64,000 nucleotides of DNA, from positions 3,286,001 through 3,350,000 of the forward strand of contig NZ_CP009241.1 in the NCBI RefSeq assembly GCF_000758525.1, read 5' to 3'. Source of the DNA: Paenibacillus sp. FSL H7-0357 (lineage in GTDB: Bacteria; Bacillota; Bacilli; Paenibacillales; Paenibacillaceae). The position numbers and the translations under genes were made by a program. The notes under the pieces are model-generated. The model made no database searches and was not told the DNA's origin. It saw only the letters and a list, made by a program, of their open reading frames with translations. The first letter of the stretch is position 1; each line of letters opens with the position of its first letter. Positions 8,005 through 17,090 of this stretch are shown one piece after another.

Positions 8005-9015
8005 TTGACGGTAACCATTTACGATGTAGCTCGAGAAGCAGGCGTATCTATGGCTACGGTATCACGGGTTGTGAATAATAACCCCAATGTGAAACCGCAG
8101 ACTCGGAAGAAGGTTTTTGAAGCGATTGAGCGTTTGGGCTATCGTCCAAATGCCGTGGCGAGAGGACTCGCCAGCAAGAAAACGACAACTGTTGGGGTTG
8201 TCATCCCCGATATCTCAAACTCGATTTTTGCTGAAATTGCACGCGGGATTGAAGATATCGCCAATATGTATCATTACAATATTATCCTGTGTAACGCAGA
8301 CAAGCGCAAAGAGAAGGAAATCCGGGTCATCAACACCCTGCTTGAGAAACAAGTGGACGGGCTGCTCTTCATGGGCGGAACAGTGACGGAAGAACATATC
8401 CAAGCCTTCCAGACTTCTGCCGTACCGATTGTTCTTTGCGCAACGCGTGATGAGAAGGGAACCTATCCTTCAGTTGATATCGATCATGAGAATGCTGCAT
8501 TTGACGCTGTCAACACACTTATCCGCCACGGTCATCGTGAGATTGCAATGATCAGCGGAACGCTGCAGGATCCTGCAAACGGTTATGCACGTTTCCATGG
8601 CTATAAGAAAGCACTGGAAGCTGCAGGTATTGAGTATCAGGAGGATCTCGTGCGAATCGGTAATTACCGGTACGAATCCGGTGTCGAAGCCATGAAGTAC
8701 TTCCTGGGCCTTAAGAAGAAACCAACTGCGATCTTTGCCGCAACAGATGAAATGGCAATTGGCGCCATTCACAGCATACAGGATGAAGGCCTTAAGGTGC
8801 CGGATGATTTCTCGATCATCAGTGTGGATAACATCCGCATGGCTTCGATGGTTCGCCCTCTATTGACGACTGTAGCCCAGCCAATGTATGACCTGGGTGC
8901 GGTAGCTATGAGACTGCTCACGAAGCTGATGAAGAAGGAAACCGTTGAGAATCCACGCGTCATTCTGCCGCATGAAACGATTCTCCGCTTGTCCGTCAAT
9001 CATGTAAACAAATAA
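8005..9015 (+). CDS. ccpA: Catabolite control protein A
   Basis: LacI/GalR-family master regulator of carbon catabolite control, which binds cre sites when complexed with Ser-phosphorylated HPr or Crh. The 336 residues are of usual length. The N-terminal HTH ([20 protein letters not shown]) and hinge helix region ([15 protein letters not shown]) are intact, followed by a periplasmic-binding-protein-like core with GLLFMGG and [12 protein letters not shown]. The start is TTG with ATGGAGAGAG upstream. It stands as a single gene closed by a terminator. A plausible target, the acuA/acsA intergenic region, lies 1.5 kb downstream, and an HPr-like partner is at 23148. Confidence 0.95.
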   Translation: MTVTIYDVAREAGVSMATVSRVVNNNPNVKPQTRKKVFEAIERLGYRPNAVARGLASKKTTTVGVVIPDISNSIFAEIARGIEDIANMYHYNIILCNADKRKEKEIRVINTLLEKQVDGLLFMGGTVTEEHIQAFQTSAVPIVLCATRDEKGTYPSVDIDHENAAFDAVNTLIRHGHREIAMISGTLQDPANGYARFHGYKKALEAAGIEYQEDLVRIGNYRYESGVEAMKYFLGLKKKPTAIFAATDEMAIGAIHSIQDEGLKVPDDFSIISVDNIRMASMVRPLLTTVAQPMYDLGAVAMRLLTKLMKKETVENPRVILPHETILRLSVNHVNK

Positions 9016-9045
9016 TACAGGCTTACAAGTTGCATATAAGATCAT

Positions 9046-9069
9046 AAAAAGCTCCTTTTGGGGCTTTTT
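9046..9069 (+). terminator. Intrinsic terminator after ccpA
   Basis: Stem AAAAGCTCC / GGGGCTTTT with a TTTT loop and a trailing T-run, 31 bp after the ccpA stop. Confidence 0.8.
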
Positions 9070-9108
9070 ATGCTGTATGCATATATTTAATGATCAGGAG
9101 GAGTACCG

Positions 9109-9804
9109 ATGAGTGAAGTGTTCGGATTAATCGGAGCCATGGATGAAGAAATTAAACTGCTGCTGGAGAGTATGGACAATAGGGTGACAACGGTTAAGGC
9201 AGGCATAAAGTATTACACAGGAACGGTGTTTGGCAAATCGGCAGTGTTGTGCAAATCAGGGGTAGGCAAAGTTAACGCGGCGGTCACGACGCAAATTCTG
9301 CTGGACACCTTCGGCGTCTCGCGGGTATTATTCACAGGAGTAGCCGGTGCAGTTCATCCAGGACTGAACATCGGTGATATCGTGATTTCTTCGCAGTGTA
9401 TTCAGCATGATATGGATGTATCTGCATTGGGATACCCCAGAGGGGTTATTCCTTATCAGGAGATTTCCGCCTTTCCGGCAGATCAAACACTGGTGCAGCT
9501 TGCTGAACAAGCCTGTCATGACCTTAAGCAGCAATCGGTGACCGGAGTTGTGTTGTCCGGTGATCAATTTATAGCCAGTGCGGAGTTGGTCGCCAAGCTG
9601 CGGCTGGAGCTGAACGGCGCCTGCGCCGAGATGGAAGGGGCTGCTGTTGCACAGGTGTGTTTCATGAATGAAATCCCCTTTGTCATCCTCCGTTCAATGT
9701 CAGATAAGGCTGACGGATCGGCGAATGTCAATTACCACGAATTCACAGTAGAGGCTTCCGAGCGTTCCCATGCCATACTTGAATATATGCTGAAGGCAAT
9801 GTGA
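9109..9804 (+). CDS. mtnN: 5'-methylthioadenosine/S-adenosylhomocysteine nucleosidase
   Basis: Cytoplasmic enzyme cleaving adenine from methylthioadenosine and S-adenosylhomocysteine, feeding methionine salvage and the activated methyl cycle. Its 231 residues match the family. The general acid is in GAMDEEI near the N-terminus; EMEGAAVAQV binds the ribose, and RSMSDKADG carries the catalytic Asp. AGGAGGAGTACCG before the ATG is a strong ribosome site. It is flanked by the ccpA terminator and by convergent acuA only 19 bp away. Confidence 0.95.
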   Translation: MSEVFGLIGAMDEEIKLLLESMDNRVTTVKAGIKYYTGTVFGKSAVLCKSGVGKVNAAVTTQILLDTFGVSRVLFTGVAGAVHPGLNIGDIVISSQCIQHDMDVSALGYPRGVIPYQEISAFPADQTLVQLAEQACHDLKQQSVTGVVLSGDQFIASAELVAKLRLELNGACAEMEGAAVAQVCFMNEIPFVILRSMSDKADGSANVNYHEFTVEASERSHAILEYMLKAM

Positions 9805-9823
9805 TCAGGCAGGGCAGGTTATT

Positions 9824-10456
9824 CTAGTACATAAAGCGCTGTCTGAAGCGCACTCTGTCAAAGGTTTCCTGAGACGACATCGGAACTTCCCGTCCGATAC
9901 GGACCATAAGGCAGTTGGCCGGATGAGAGCAGATTTCCGGATCATCCGTAGCATACCATACCATATCTACGGTTTTCATCAGCTTCTCCATCATTTTCCG
10001 GTAGGCCCATACATCAAGCCCGCTGCCTTTCAGGTCCCAGTGCCAGTAATATTCCGTGGTGTATACGATGCAGTTCTCCAACTGCTCCCGCTCAAAGGCG
10101 GTGGAAATCAACAGCTTGCCAAGCCCGCTCCCTCTATACCCGTTAGCCACCTCTACAGCCCCCAGCTCAATGAGATCCATCATTCCCCCCTGTGACCAAA
10201 GCTCCAATTCATCCGGATAGTGAAAGGTTACATAGCCTATAACAGTTTGGTTCTCGACAGCGGCGATCACCCGCCCCTCAGGCAGTCCTGCGATGTCTAT
10301 GAGCGCTTCCAGCTGTTCGCTTGGTTTGCGGAAGGCATCCAGATCAGGATGCATAAGCAGGCCCTCCAGCAGGCTTGGAGATAAAGGTCCACTGACTGTA
10401 ATGTTCTTGCTGTTATATACAAAGGTATGGGAAACGCGGATTTTGCGGTGCTCCAT
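9824..10456 (-). CDS. acuA: AcuA, GNAT acetyltransferase controlling acetyl-CoA synthetase
   Basis: In B. subtilis AcuA acetylates a lysine of AcsA and switches the enzyme off. This 210-residue protein has the AcuA length and signatures: IAGLPEGRVIAA near residue 55, a GNAT acetyl-CoA loop (GYRGSGLGKLL), TTEYYWHWDLKGSGLDVW, and the ending RFRQRFMY. It is divergent from acsA across a 161-bp regulatory gap, as in B. subtilis. The usual downstream partners acuB and acuC are not in this window: acuA ends 19 bp from convergent mtnN, so deacetylation must depend on a gene elsewhere. Confidence 0.92.
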   Translation of the reverse strand: MEHRKIRVSHTFVYNSKNITVSGPLSPSLLEGLLMHPDLDAFRKPSEQLEALIDIAGLPEGRVIAAVENQTVIGYVTFHYPDELELWSQGGMMDLIELGAVEVANGYRGSGLGKLLISTAFEREQLENCIVYTTEYYWHWDLKGSGLDVWAYRKMMEKLMKTVDMVWYATDDPEICSHPANCLMVRIGREVPMSSQETFDRVRFRQRFMY

Positions 10457-10485
10457 GAATGGGCTCCCTTCGCTTAACTAAAATA

Positions 10486-10514
10486 TGGAATGTAACCGCT
10501 TGCTGTGATATACT
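10486..10514 (+). promoter_or_regulatory. Extended -10 promoter for acsA
   Basis: TGATATACT (10506-10514) is an extended -10 with five of six core bases. A weak -35, TGGAAT (10486-10491), is 17 bp upstream of TATACT. It is oriented toward acsA with a leader of about 95 nt. A putative cre box lies inside the spacer. Confidence 0.5.
10491..10504. promoter_or_regulatory. Putative CcpA binding site (cre) in the acuA-acsA gap
   Basis: TGTAACCGCTTGCT matches 12 of 14 positions of TGWAANCGNTNWCA. It lies between the -35 and -10 of the acsA promoter, where CcpA binding should repress. The B. subtilis acsA/acuA region is known to be CcpA-repressed, which fits; binding here is inferred. Confidence 0.6.
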
Positions 10515-10617
10515 AATTCCGACATAAAAACTTCACATTTAATACATTGACAGGATTTTGATGGAAATCAATCTCGCCCTTAAAGCTTAAATCAAACGAG
10601 TAAGGGAGGCAAGAGTA

Positions 10618-12342
10618 ATGGGGCAAGTCCACAGCGAAATTTTGCCGGGCCACGTGCAAAACGCAAATATGGCGGATTATTCCCAGGCAGTCAGCGAATT
10701 CCGGTGGGAGGATGTAGAGAGGGACTTCTCCTGGTATAGTACCGGCAAGGTGAATATGGCCCATGAAGCCGTGGACCGTCATGTGCAGGAAGGCCGTGGG
10801 GCGTCAACCGCCTTACTTTACAGCGATTCGTCGAGAGAGGAAAGATATACCTTTTCCGATTTGCAGGAACGCTCGAACCGGTTCGGTAACGTTCTGCGCA
10901 AGCACGGCATTGGTAAAGGAGACCGCGTGTTTATTTTTATGCCGCGGAAGCCGGAGCTGTATTTCAGTCTGCTGGGTATTCTTAAGATCGGAGCAGTGGC
11001 TGGTCCGCTATTCGAGGCATTTATGGAAACGGCGGTTAAGGACCGGCTTGAGGATAGCGGCGCAGTGGCGCTGGTGACTACACCGGAGCTCCTACACCGG
11101 GTGAAGCAGAGTGAGCTGCCGGAACTGCGCCATATTATTGTTGTCGGCGGTGCAACCGATGTGGAGCAGGGGATATTGGGCTTTGAACAAGAGATGGTGG
11201 CAGCTTCAGCTGAACTTGAGCCCGAGTGGCTCAGTTTGGATGACGGGCTGATTATGCATTACACCTCGGGTTCCACAGGTAAACCCAAAGGTGTCTATCA
11301 TGTACAAAGAGCAATGATCCAACACTATTATAGCGGCAAAATTGTACTGGACCTGCAGCCTGACGATGTCTATTGGTGTACGGCTGATCCAGGCTGGGTC
11401 ACCGGCACTTCTTATGGCATCTTTGCCCCTTGGCTGAACGGAGTAACCAATGTGGTGCGGGGCGGGCGTTTCAGCCCGCAGGACTGGTACAAGACGATTG
11501 AGCGTTTCGCCGTTACTGTATGGTACAGTGCACCTACCGCTTTCCGCATGCTGATGGGAGCAGGGGAGGCTAGCCTGGAGGGCATCGACCTAAGCAGCCT
11601 GCGCCATGTGCTGTCCGTAGGGGAGCCGTTAAATCCGGAAGTTGTCCGCTGGGGTGACAAATTCTATCATCAGCGCATTCATGATACGTGGTGGATGACA
11701 GAGACAGGCGCGCAGTTAATCTGCAATTACCCGCGGATGGATATTAAGCCGGGTTCCATGGGACGTCCGCTGCCGGGCATTGAAGCAGCGATATTGGACG
11801 ACAGGGGCAATGTACTGCCGCCTTATTCCATGGGAAATCTTGCGATACGAACCCCTTGGCCGTCCATGATGGGCGCCATTTGGAACAATAAGGCCAAATA
11901 CGACGAGTATTTCCGGATTCCCGGATGGTATATCTCGGGTGACTCAGCCTACATGGATGAGGATGGTTATTTTTGGTTCCAGGGCCGGATAGATGATGTA
12001 ATCAATTCCTCTGGTGAACGGATTGGTCCATTTGAGGTGGAGAGCAAGCTGGTAGAGCATCCGGCGGTAGCCGAGGCTGGGGTCATCGGCAAACCTGATG
12101 TGCTGCGGGGAGAGATCATCAAGGCGTTTATTTCCTTACGGGAAGGTTATTATCCGACCACGGAGCTTAAGGAAGAGATCGCCGCTTTTGTCAAAGCCGG
12201 TTTATCTGCTCATGCAGCGCCCCGGGAGATCGAATTCAAAGATAAGCTGCCCAAGACACGCTCCGGCAAAATTATGCGCCGGGTGCTGAAAGCCTGGGAG
12301 CTGCATCTGCCTGAAGGGGATTTGTCGACCATTGAGGACTAA
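10618..12342 (+). CDS. acsA: Acetyl-CoA synthetase (AMP-forming acetate-CoA ligase)
   Basis: Activates acetate with ATP and CoA through an acetyl-adenylate. The 574 residues are of Bacillus AcsA size. The AMP-binding P-loop is YTSGSTGKPKGVYH; further motifs are DTWWMTETGAQ, and YISGDSAYMDEDGYFWFQGR in the hinge. The C-terminal regulatory lysine is Lys551 in KTRSGKIMRR, the expected target of AcuA, whose gene is divergent from it. GGGAGGCAAGAGTA precedes the ATG. The intergenic cre box suggests glucose repression. A strong hairpin terminator shared with the convergent PBP gene follows. Confidence 0.95.
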   Translation: MGQVHSEILPGHVQNANMADYSQAVSEFRWEDVERDFSWYSTGKVNMAHEAVDRHVQEGRGASTALLYSDSSREERYTFSDLQERSNRFGNVLRKHGIGKGDRVFIFMPRKPELYFSLLGILKIGAVAGPLFEAFMETAVKDRLEDSGAVALVTTPELLHRVKQSELPELRHIIVVGGATDVEQGILGFEQEMVAASAELEPEWLSLDDGLIMHYTSGSTGKPKGVYHVQRAMIQHYYSGKIVLDLQPDDVYWCTADPGWVTGTSYGIFAPWLNGVTNVVRGGRFSPQDWYKTIERFAVTVWYSAPTAFRMLMGAGEASLEGIDLSSLRHVLSVGEPLNPEVVRWGDKFYHQRIHDTWWMTETGAQLICNYPRMDIKPGSMGRPLPGIEAAILDDRGNVLPPYSMGNLAIRTPWPSMMGAIWNNKAKYDEYFRIPGWYISGDSAYMDEDGYFWFQGRIDDVINSSGERIGPFEVESKLVEHPAVAEAGVIGKPDVLRGEIIKAFISLREGYYPTTELKEEIAAFVKAGLSAHAAPREIEFKDKLPKTRSGKIMRRVLKAWELHLPEGDLSTIED

Positions 12343-12361
12343 GCCATGCGGCAGCATAACA

Positions 12362-12402
12362 AAAAACACCGTTTCCCGCGAATCCGCGGAAACGGTGTTT
12401 TT
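12362..12402. terminator. Bidirectional terminator between acsA and the PBP gene
   Basis: Long hairpin of about 19 bp (AAAAACACCGTTTCC then CGCG, loop AATC, with one bulged C) with A-runs on the left and T-runs on the right. It can end transcription from both convergent genes. Confidence 0.9.
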
Positions 12403-12434
12403 GCTGTTCTGTATGGATCGCCTCAGGCAATCCG

Positions 12435-15353
12435 CTATTGCGGTTTTTGTCCGTTGCCGGCAGCATTTCCTCCGGCAGCGTTACTTCCACTTCCGCTGTC
12501 AAGAGGTATCTCCGTTCCGTTCACTGGCGGAACGATGATCATGCCGGGATCTTCGGTGGCACCCGGTATATTCTCCCCTTCCGGCGTTGGTTCTGTCCCC
12601 GGCAGTTCTGTCGGAGCAGGCGTCGCTTCGGGAGTCGGGGTAGCACCTCCGGCTACACTGCCGGAAGCTGACTCATGATCGGCCACATCAACGGCAGCCA
12701 CGTAGAAGGCGGCATTCACACTGGAAGGTGTGCCTGACGAGAAAGCGTTGCCTTCACCGGCTGAAAGCACAAGCTGTTTCTTGAATGGGCCTCCGTTCAT
12801 GGAACGGTACAGCCGGTAGCCTACAACGTCTGATGAGCTGCTAGGCGTAAAGCTGATTACGGCTTTGCCGCTGTTGTACGACACGATTACTTCGCCTGGA
12901 GCAGCAGGAGCCGTACCGTCGTCGACACGCGGATCAACCTCGGTCGGGAAATCGGTTTTGGCATCAGCCGGCATATAATATGACAAATCCTTGTGCTCTT
13001 TCATTGCAGGGAAAGCGGCGAGCAGCTCCTTGACCAGATCCTGAATCGGCTTTTCGCGTTTCACCACGATCTTCTCCTTCAGGAAATCCTCAGGGGTTCC
13101 TTCCAGCGGAATATAATTCACGCCTTTGTATGTGATGTATTTAGCTTTGGATATACCATCATCACTTTCCGTCGGTACATACTTGGCATTGAACATGTCT
13201 GTAGTAAACTTGTCGGTTAAAGAGGTAGGCAGCTTGCCGCTGTACGCCGAAACCGTCTTTTTGACGATGCCGTCAGGCTTACTGAACTCTTTCGTTACGA
13301 ACAGCTCAGGCCGCTTGTCAATAACCGCATTCATGACCTTGGTCCATAACGTCTGGGCCTGCCGTTTCTGGGCATCTCCCTGGAGCGTATTGATCTGCTC
13401 CTTATAGCCAACCCACATTCCGAGAGTGACATCCGGTGAATAGCCCATAAACCACACATCGCCGTAATTCTGGGTAGAACCAGTCTTGCCGACAATCGGT
13501 ACGTCCTTGAAGTGTTTATAATTCTTTCTGACAGTGCTGGCAGTTCCGTCGGTAATGACTGTGCGCAGCATATCCGTCATGAGGTATGCCGTCTGTTTGG
13601 AGTAGACCTGCTCCGGATTGACCTTATGCTGGTAAACGACTTTTCCTTCCGAATCAACGATCTTCTCGATCATATAGGCATCGGTAAAAGCGCCATTGTT
13701 CGCGATGGAGGAGTAGGCATTGGTCAGTTCCTCGACAGATACACCATAACGCAGACCGCCGATTACGCCGGTTTTTGCACTGTAGTCTTCATCCTGGATG
13801 GTCGTAATCCCCAGCTTCTTGGAAAAAGCCCAGGCGTCTTCGATGCCAACCTTCTCATTAAACAGCTTGAGCGCAGGAATGTTCAAAGACTTGTTAAGCG
13901 CATAGCGGGCGGTAACCAGACCCTGATAACGGTTGTTGGCATTCTTCGGGATGTGGAATCCCTTGGAACCATCCTTCAATATGATTGGAGCATCGTCGAG
14001 GATGCCGGCAGGCTGGATCAGACCCGCATCAAGTGCAGGCAGATAAGCAGCAATCGGCTTCATGGTCGAGCCCGGCTGACGGACCATCTGCGTAGCATAG
14101 TTCATCTGTTCAATGTTGAAGTCCCGGCCTTCGATCATCCCCAGGATGGCTCCGGTCTTGTTCTCAATCATCATCCCGGCTGTCTGTTCCTTGCCTCTGG
14201 CCTTGCTGTCTTTTGTGAAATTATCACTGTTCTCGGAGATGCTGTGCATAGCGCTGTATACTTTTTTGTCAATCGTAGTGTATACACGGTATCCGCCGGT
14301 CATTAGCTTCTGACGGGCTTCCTCCAGAAGCACTGTGTCTTCTGCCGGACTCGTGGTATCTTTCGCTTTTTTCTTGTCTTCGTTGATCGACAGTAGGATC
14401 TCTGCCGCCTTGCGTTCGGTTTCCAGCATCAAGTAAGGGAATGTAGCATAGGCCTTCTTAGAATGCGGTGCCAGAGAGCCTTTGATGTCAAAGAGGCGCG
14501 CTTCATCATACTGGGAGGAAGTGATTTTGTTCTCCTCCAGCATCCGCCGCAGTACGAGCTGCTGGCGCTCCATGGCTCTGTTAAAGGCCGTCTCGTTGAA
14601 TTCACCCACTCCGTTAAATGCGGAATACTTGGAAGGAAGCTGGGGCAGACCGGCCAAATAGGCAGCTTGCGCAACATTCAGCTTCTCCAGGTCCTCCACA
14701 CCGAAGATGCCCTTGGATGCGGCTTTGATACCGAACACATTATAACCGTTGGAGCCGTTCCCAAAGGGAACCTTATTGAGATATGCGGTAATAATTTCCT
14801 GTTTGGATAAAAAACGTTCAAGCCGCAGGGAGAGCAGGATTTCCTTCACTTTGCGGTCTTCCGTACGGTCCAGATTCAGAAATACACGTCTTGCGAGCTG
14901 CTGGGTAAGCGTACTGCCCCCGGTCTGGACCGATTCGTTGAGCAGCTTCTGCTTGACGGCACGAAGGGTACTGCTGAAATCCACTCCTTTATGGTCATAG
15001 AAGTTATTGTCCTCTATAGCGAGGACGGCATCAATCACAAGCTGTGGAATATCGTTGAATTCAATTAGCCTGCGGTCTTCTTCGGTGCGAAGCTGACCGA
15101 TCGGTTGCCCATCCCGGAAATAGGCAAACCCGGTGACGGCGTTCAAGCTGACTTGCTGCTGAATCAATTCTTCGGTGCGCACAGGATCATCTTTCACAAT
15201 GGAAGTTATGTAGCCTGCCAAGGCACCACCAGCAAACAGAATGCCTAGTATGCCGAGTATAAACATCCACTTTACGACTGAACCGAACCTGCGGAGCCAG
15301 GATCTTCGGGGTGGATGCTGTTTTACGGTCTTCTTTTTGTTCTCCTCAACCAT
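12435..15353 (-). CDS. Class A penicillin-binding protein (PBP1A type)
   Basis: Bifunctional murein synthase anchored in the membrane. In the 972 residues: a basic cytoplasmic tail, one TM segment (about 28-50), a GT51 glycosyltransferase domain (Glu114 in AIEDNNFYDHKG, then GGSTLTQQLARRVF), a transpeptidase with nucleophile Ser429 in GSTMKP, a KSLN motif and Lys623 in GKTGSTQNYG. A fibronectin-III-like domain (about 795-885) follows, then a low-complexity Pro/Glu/Thr and Gly/Asn tail. The long tail is typical of Paenibacillaceae and Bacillaceae PBP1 proteins and poorly conserved. AAAGGAGGATTATC precedes the ATG. It corresponds to ponA of B. subtilis by function, but orthology is not proven here. 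Confidence 0.93.
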   Translation of the reverse strand: MVEENKKKTVKQHPPRRSWLRRFGSVVKWMFILGILGILFAGGALAGYITSIVKDDPVRTEELIQQQVSLNAVTGFAYFRDGQPIGQLRTEEDRRLIEFNDIPQLVIDAVLAIEDNNFYDHKGVDFSSTLRAVKQKLLNESVQTGGSTLTQQLARRVFLNLDRTEDRKVKEILLSLRLERFLSKQEIITAYLNKVPFGNGSNGYNVFGIKAASKGIFGVEDLEKLNVAQAAYLAGLPQLPSKYSAFNGVGEFNETAFNRAMERQQLVLRRMLEENKITSSQYDEARLFDIKGSLAPHSKKAYATFPYLMLETERKAAEILLSINEDKKKAKDTTSPAEDTVLLEEARQKLMTGGYRVYTTIDKKVYSAMHSISENSDNFTKDSKARGKEQTAGMMIENKTGAILGMIEGRDFNIEQMNYATQMVRQPGSTMKPIAAYLPALDAGLIQPAGILDDAPIILKDGSKGFHIPKNANNRYQGLVTARYALNKSLNIPALKLFNEKVGIEDAWAFSKKLGITTIQDEDYSAKTGVIGGLRYGVSVEELTNAYSSIANNGAFTDAYMIEKIVDSEGKVVYQHKVNPEQVYSKQTAYLMTDMLRTVITDGTASTVRKNYKHFKDVPIVGKTGSTQNYGDVWFMGYSPDVTLGMWVGYKEQINTLQGDAQKRQAQTLWTKVMNAVIDKRPELFVTKEFSKPDGIVKKTVSAYSGKLPTSLTDKFTTDMFNAKYVPTESDDGISKAKYITYKGVNYIPLEGTPEDFLKEKIVVKREKPIQDLVKELLAAFPAMKEHKDLSYYMPADAKTDFPTEVDPRVDDGTAPAAPGEVIVSYNSGKAVISFTPSSSSDVVGYRLYRSMNGGPFKKQLVLSAGEGNAFSSGTPSSVNAAFYVAAVDVADHESASGSVAGGATPTPEATPAPTELPGTEPTPEGENIPGATEDPGMIIVPPVNGTEIPLDSGSGSNAAGGNAAGNGQKPQ

Positions 15354-15381
15354 CGACGATAATCCTCCTTTTAACGGAACT

Positions 15382-15409
15382 ATTATAGCACAATTTGGCG
15401 TATTTGAAT
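15382..15409 (-). promoter_or_regulatory. Promoter for the PBP gene
   Basis: On the minus strand an extended -10, TGCTATAAT (core at 15387-15382), is preceded after about 16 bp by ATTCAA. It lies about 30 bp before the PBP start and is divergent from the tyrS promoter. Confidence 0.5.
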
Positions 15410-15442
15410 GCGCTTCTGCCTGAAAGTCGAATTCATGAGGTG

Positions 15443-15472
15443 TTGACTTTTTAAAAGGTCCTATGGTATAAG
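15443..15472 (+). promoter_or_regulatory. Promoter of the tyrS T-box leader
   Basis: TTGACT (15443-15448) and TATAAG (15467-15472) are 18 bp apart, with a TGG extension before the -10. The expected transcription start is near 15480, where the T-box structure begins. Confidence 0.7.
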
Positions 15473-15479
15473 TTTACTC

Positions 15480-15767
15480 AATTGGATATTCGAAAAGCGT
15501 GGAAAGACATCAGTAGAAGGAAAGCCATGTGTTTCAGAGAGCCGGTGGGTGGTGCGAACCGGCAGCAGGCCCCTTTGAATTACAGTCTGGAGCTGTCCGG
15601 AGGAACTACAAGCGCATTTCGCTTGTTCAGTAGTCCTGGACCGGGTGCAAGCCCGTTATGGCAATGAAGTGAAAGAGAATGCCTGTGCTCCGGCACGGCA
15701 AATCTTTAATTAGGGTGGTACCGCGAGCCTCTTACTCGTCCCTTGGGATGAATGAGAGGCTCTTTTT
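15480..15767 (+). promoter_or_regulatory. T-box leader of tyrS (tRNA-Tyr responsive)
   Basis: A T-box riboswitch binds uncharged tRNA and chooses antitermination. The conserved core AGGGTGGTACCGCG is at 15712-15725. A terminator follows: GAGCCTCT (15725-15732) pairs with AGAGGCTC (15755-15762), then TTTTT. A stem I with its distal GA-rich loop precedes it. A TAC triplet at 15581-15583 in GAATTACAGTC is a good specifier candidate for tyrosine, which fits the downstream gene. The specifier assignment is by eye and not folded by software. Confidence 0.93.
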
Positions 15768-15814
15768 GCGTTCTTTGGATTGATTAGTGTTGAAAAACTG
15801 GGAGGAATAAGGAA

Positions 15815-17068
15815 ATGACTTGGGAAGAGCTTTCAATCAGCCAACAGCAGGAAGTCGAGCGTCAGATGGAAGTGATCACGCGTGGTGCCGTGGAAATAGT
15901 GCCAGAGGGGGAAATGAAGCGCAAAGTGATCCAATCCGTTGCTGCGGGTATTCCGCTAAACATCAAACTGGGTCTTGATCCGTCGGCGCCGGATATTCAT
16001 GTGGGACACACTATTGTGATTCATAAGCTGCGCCAGTTCCAGGAGCTCGGGCATCAGGTGCAGCTGGTCATCGGAGATTTCACCGGACGTATCGGGGATC
16101 CTACGGGCAAATCCGAGACACGGAGGCAGCTTAGTGAGGACGATGTGCAGCGTAATGCCGAGACCTACAAGAAGCAGATTTACAAGATTCTTGACCCGGA
16201 GAAAACAAAGATCTTCTGCAACTCGGAATGGCTCAGCCCGATGTCCTTCTCAGATGTTGTAAATCTGGCGGCAAAAGTAACCGTAGCCCGGATGATGGAA
16301 CGCGACGATTTCTCCAAACGCTTCCAGGGCGGCCAGGCCATCAGTATTCATGAATTTTTCTACCCGCTGATGCAAGGGATGGATTCCGTTGCTCTTAAGA
16401 CCGACGTGGAGATTGGAGGCACGGACCAGAAGTTCAATGTGCTGATGGGCCGTACACTGCAGAAGGAATATGGCCTGGAACCGCAAGCTGTTATACTGAT
16501 GCCGCTGCTGGAAGGAACCGACGGTGTGCAGAAGATGAGCAAAAGTCTGGGGAATTACATCGGCATTGATGAAGAGGCTAATGAAGTCTATGGCAAGGCG
16601 ATGTCCGTGCCGGACGAGGTGATGCTGAAATACTACGAAATGGCTACAGATATCAGCAATCAGGAGCTCGCTGCCTTGAAAGCGGGTCTGGCCGACGGGA
16701 CGGCCCATCCACGGGATGTCAAAATGCGTCTTTCATATACATTAGTACGAATGTACCATGGAACAGCAGCCGCGGAGGCCGCGCAGCAGCACTTCATTAC
16801 GGTGTTCCAGCAGCGTGCGCTCCCGGAGGATATTGAGACAATCGGCATACCGGCTAAAGAGCTGTTGAGCGGCACAATTAAGCTGGTCAAGCTGTTAACG
16901 CTGCTTGGTTTTGCAGGCTCCAAAGGCGAAGCTAAACGTTCGATCCAGCAGGGCTCAGTGAAGCTGAACGGGGTGAAGCAGGAGGATCCGAACGGGGAAA
17001 TCCAGCCTCAGGAGGGCGACATTGTCCAGGTAGGCAAGCGGAAGTATGCCAAATTAACTTTAGCTTAG
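15815..17068 (+). CDS. tyrS: Tyrosyl-tRNA synthetase
   Basis: Class I synthetase that charges tRNA-Tyr. The 417 residues match bacterial TyrRS. The HIGH-like signature is DIHVGHTIVIHKL; the KMSKS loop is VQKMSKSLGNY; GGTDQKFNVLMGR lies in the tyrosine/ATP domain. An S4-like RNA-binding domain occupies about residues 350-417. GGGAGGAATAAGGAA precedes the ATG. Expression is controlled by the T-box leader immediately upstream. It is convergent with a GNAT gene 22 bp away, and no clear terminator is visible between them. Confidence 0.97.
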   Translation: MTWEELSISQQQEVERQMEVITRGAVEIVPEGEMKRKVIQSVAAGIPLNIKLGLDPSAPDIHVGHTIVIHKLRQFQELGHQVQLVIGDFTGRIGDPTGKSETRRQLSEDDVQRNAETYKKQIYKILDPEKTKIFCNSEWLSPMSFSDVVNLAAKVTVARMMERDDFSKRFQGGQAISIHEFFYPLMQGMDSVALKTDVEIGGTDQKFNVLMGRTLQKEYGLEPQAVILMPLLEGTDGVQKMSKSLGNYIGIDEEANEVYGKAMSVPDEVMLKYYEMATDISNQELAALKAGLADGTAHPRDVKMRLSYTLVRMYHGTAAAEAAQQHFITVFQQRALPEDIETIGIPAKELLSGTIKLVKLLTLLGFAGSKGEAKRSIQQGSVKLNGVKQEDPNGEIQPQEGDIVQVGKRKYAKLTLA

Positions 17069-17090
17069 GGGTTATTTTGCATAATGCAGC

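Noticed and set aside
10616..10618. TTGACA at 10547-10552 as the acsA promoter
   Set aside because: No acceptable -10 follows at 16-18 bp, while the extended -10 at 10506-10514 with an internal cre box fits better.
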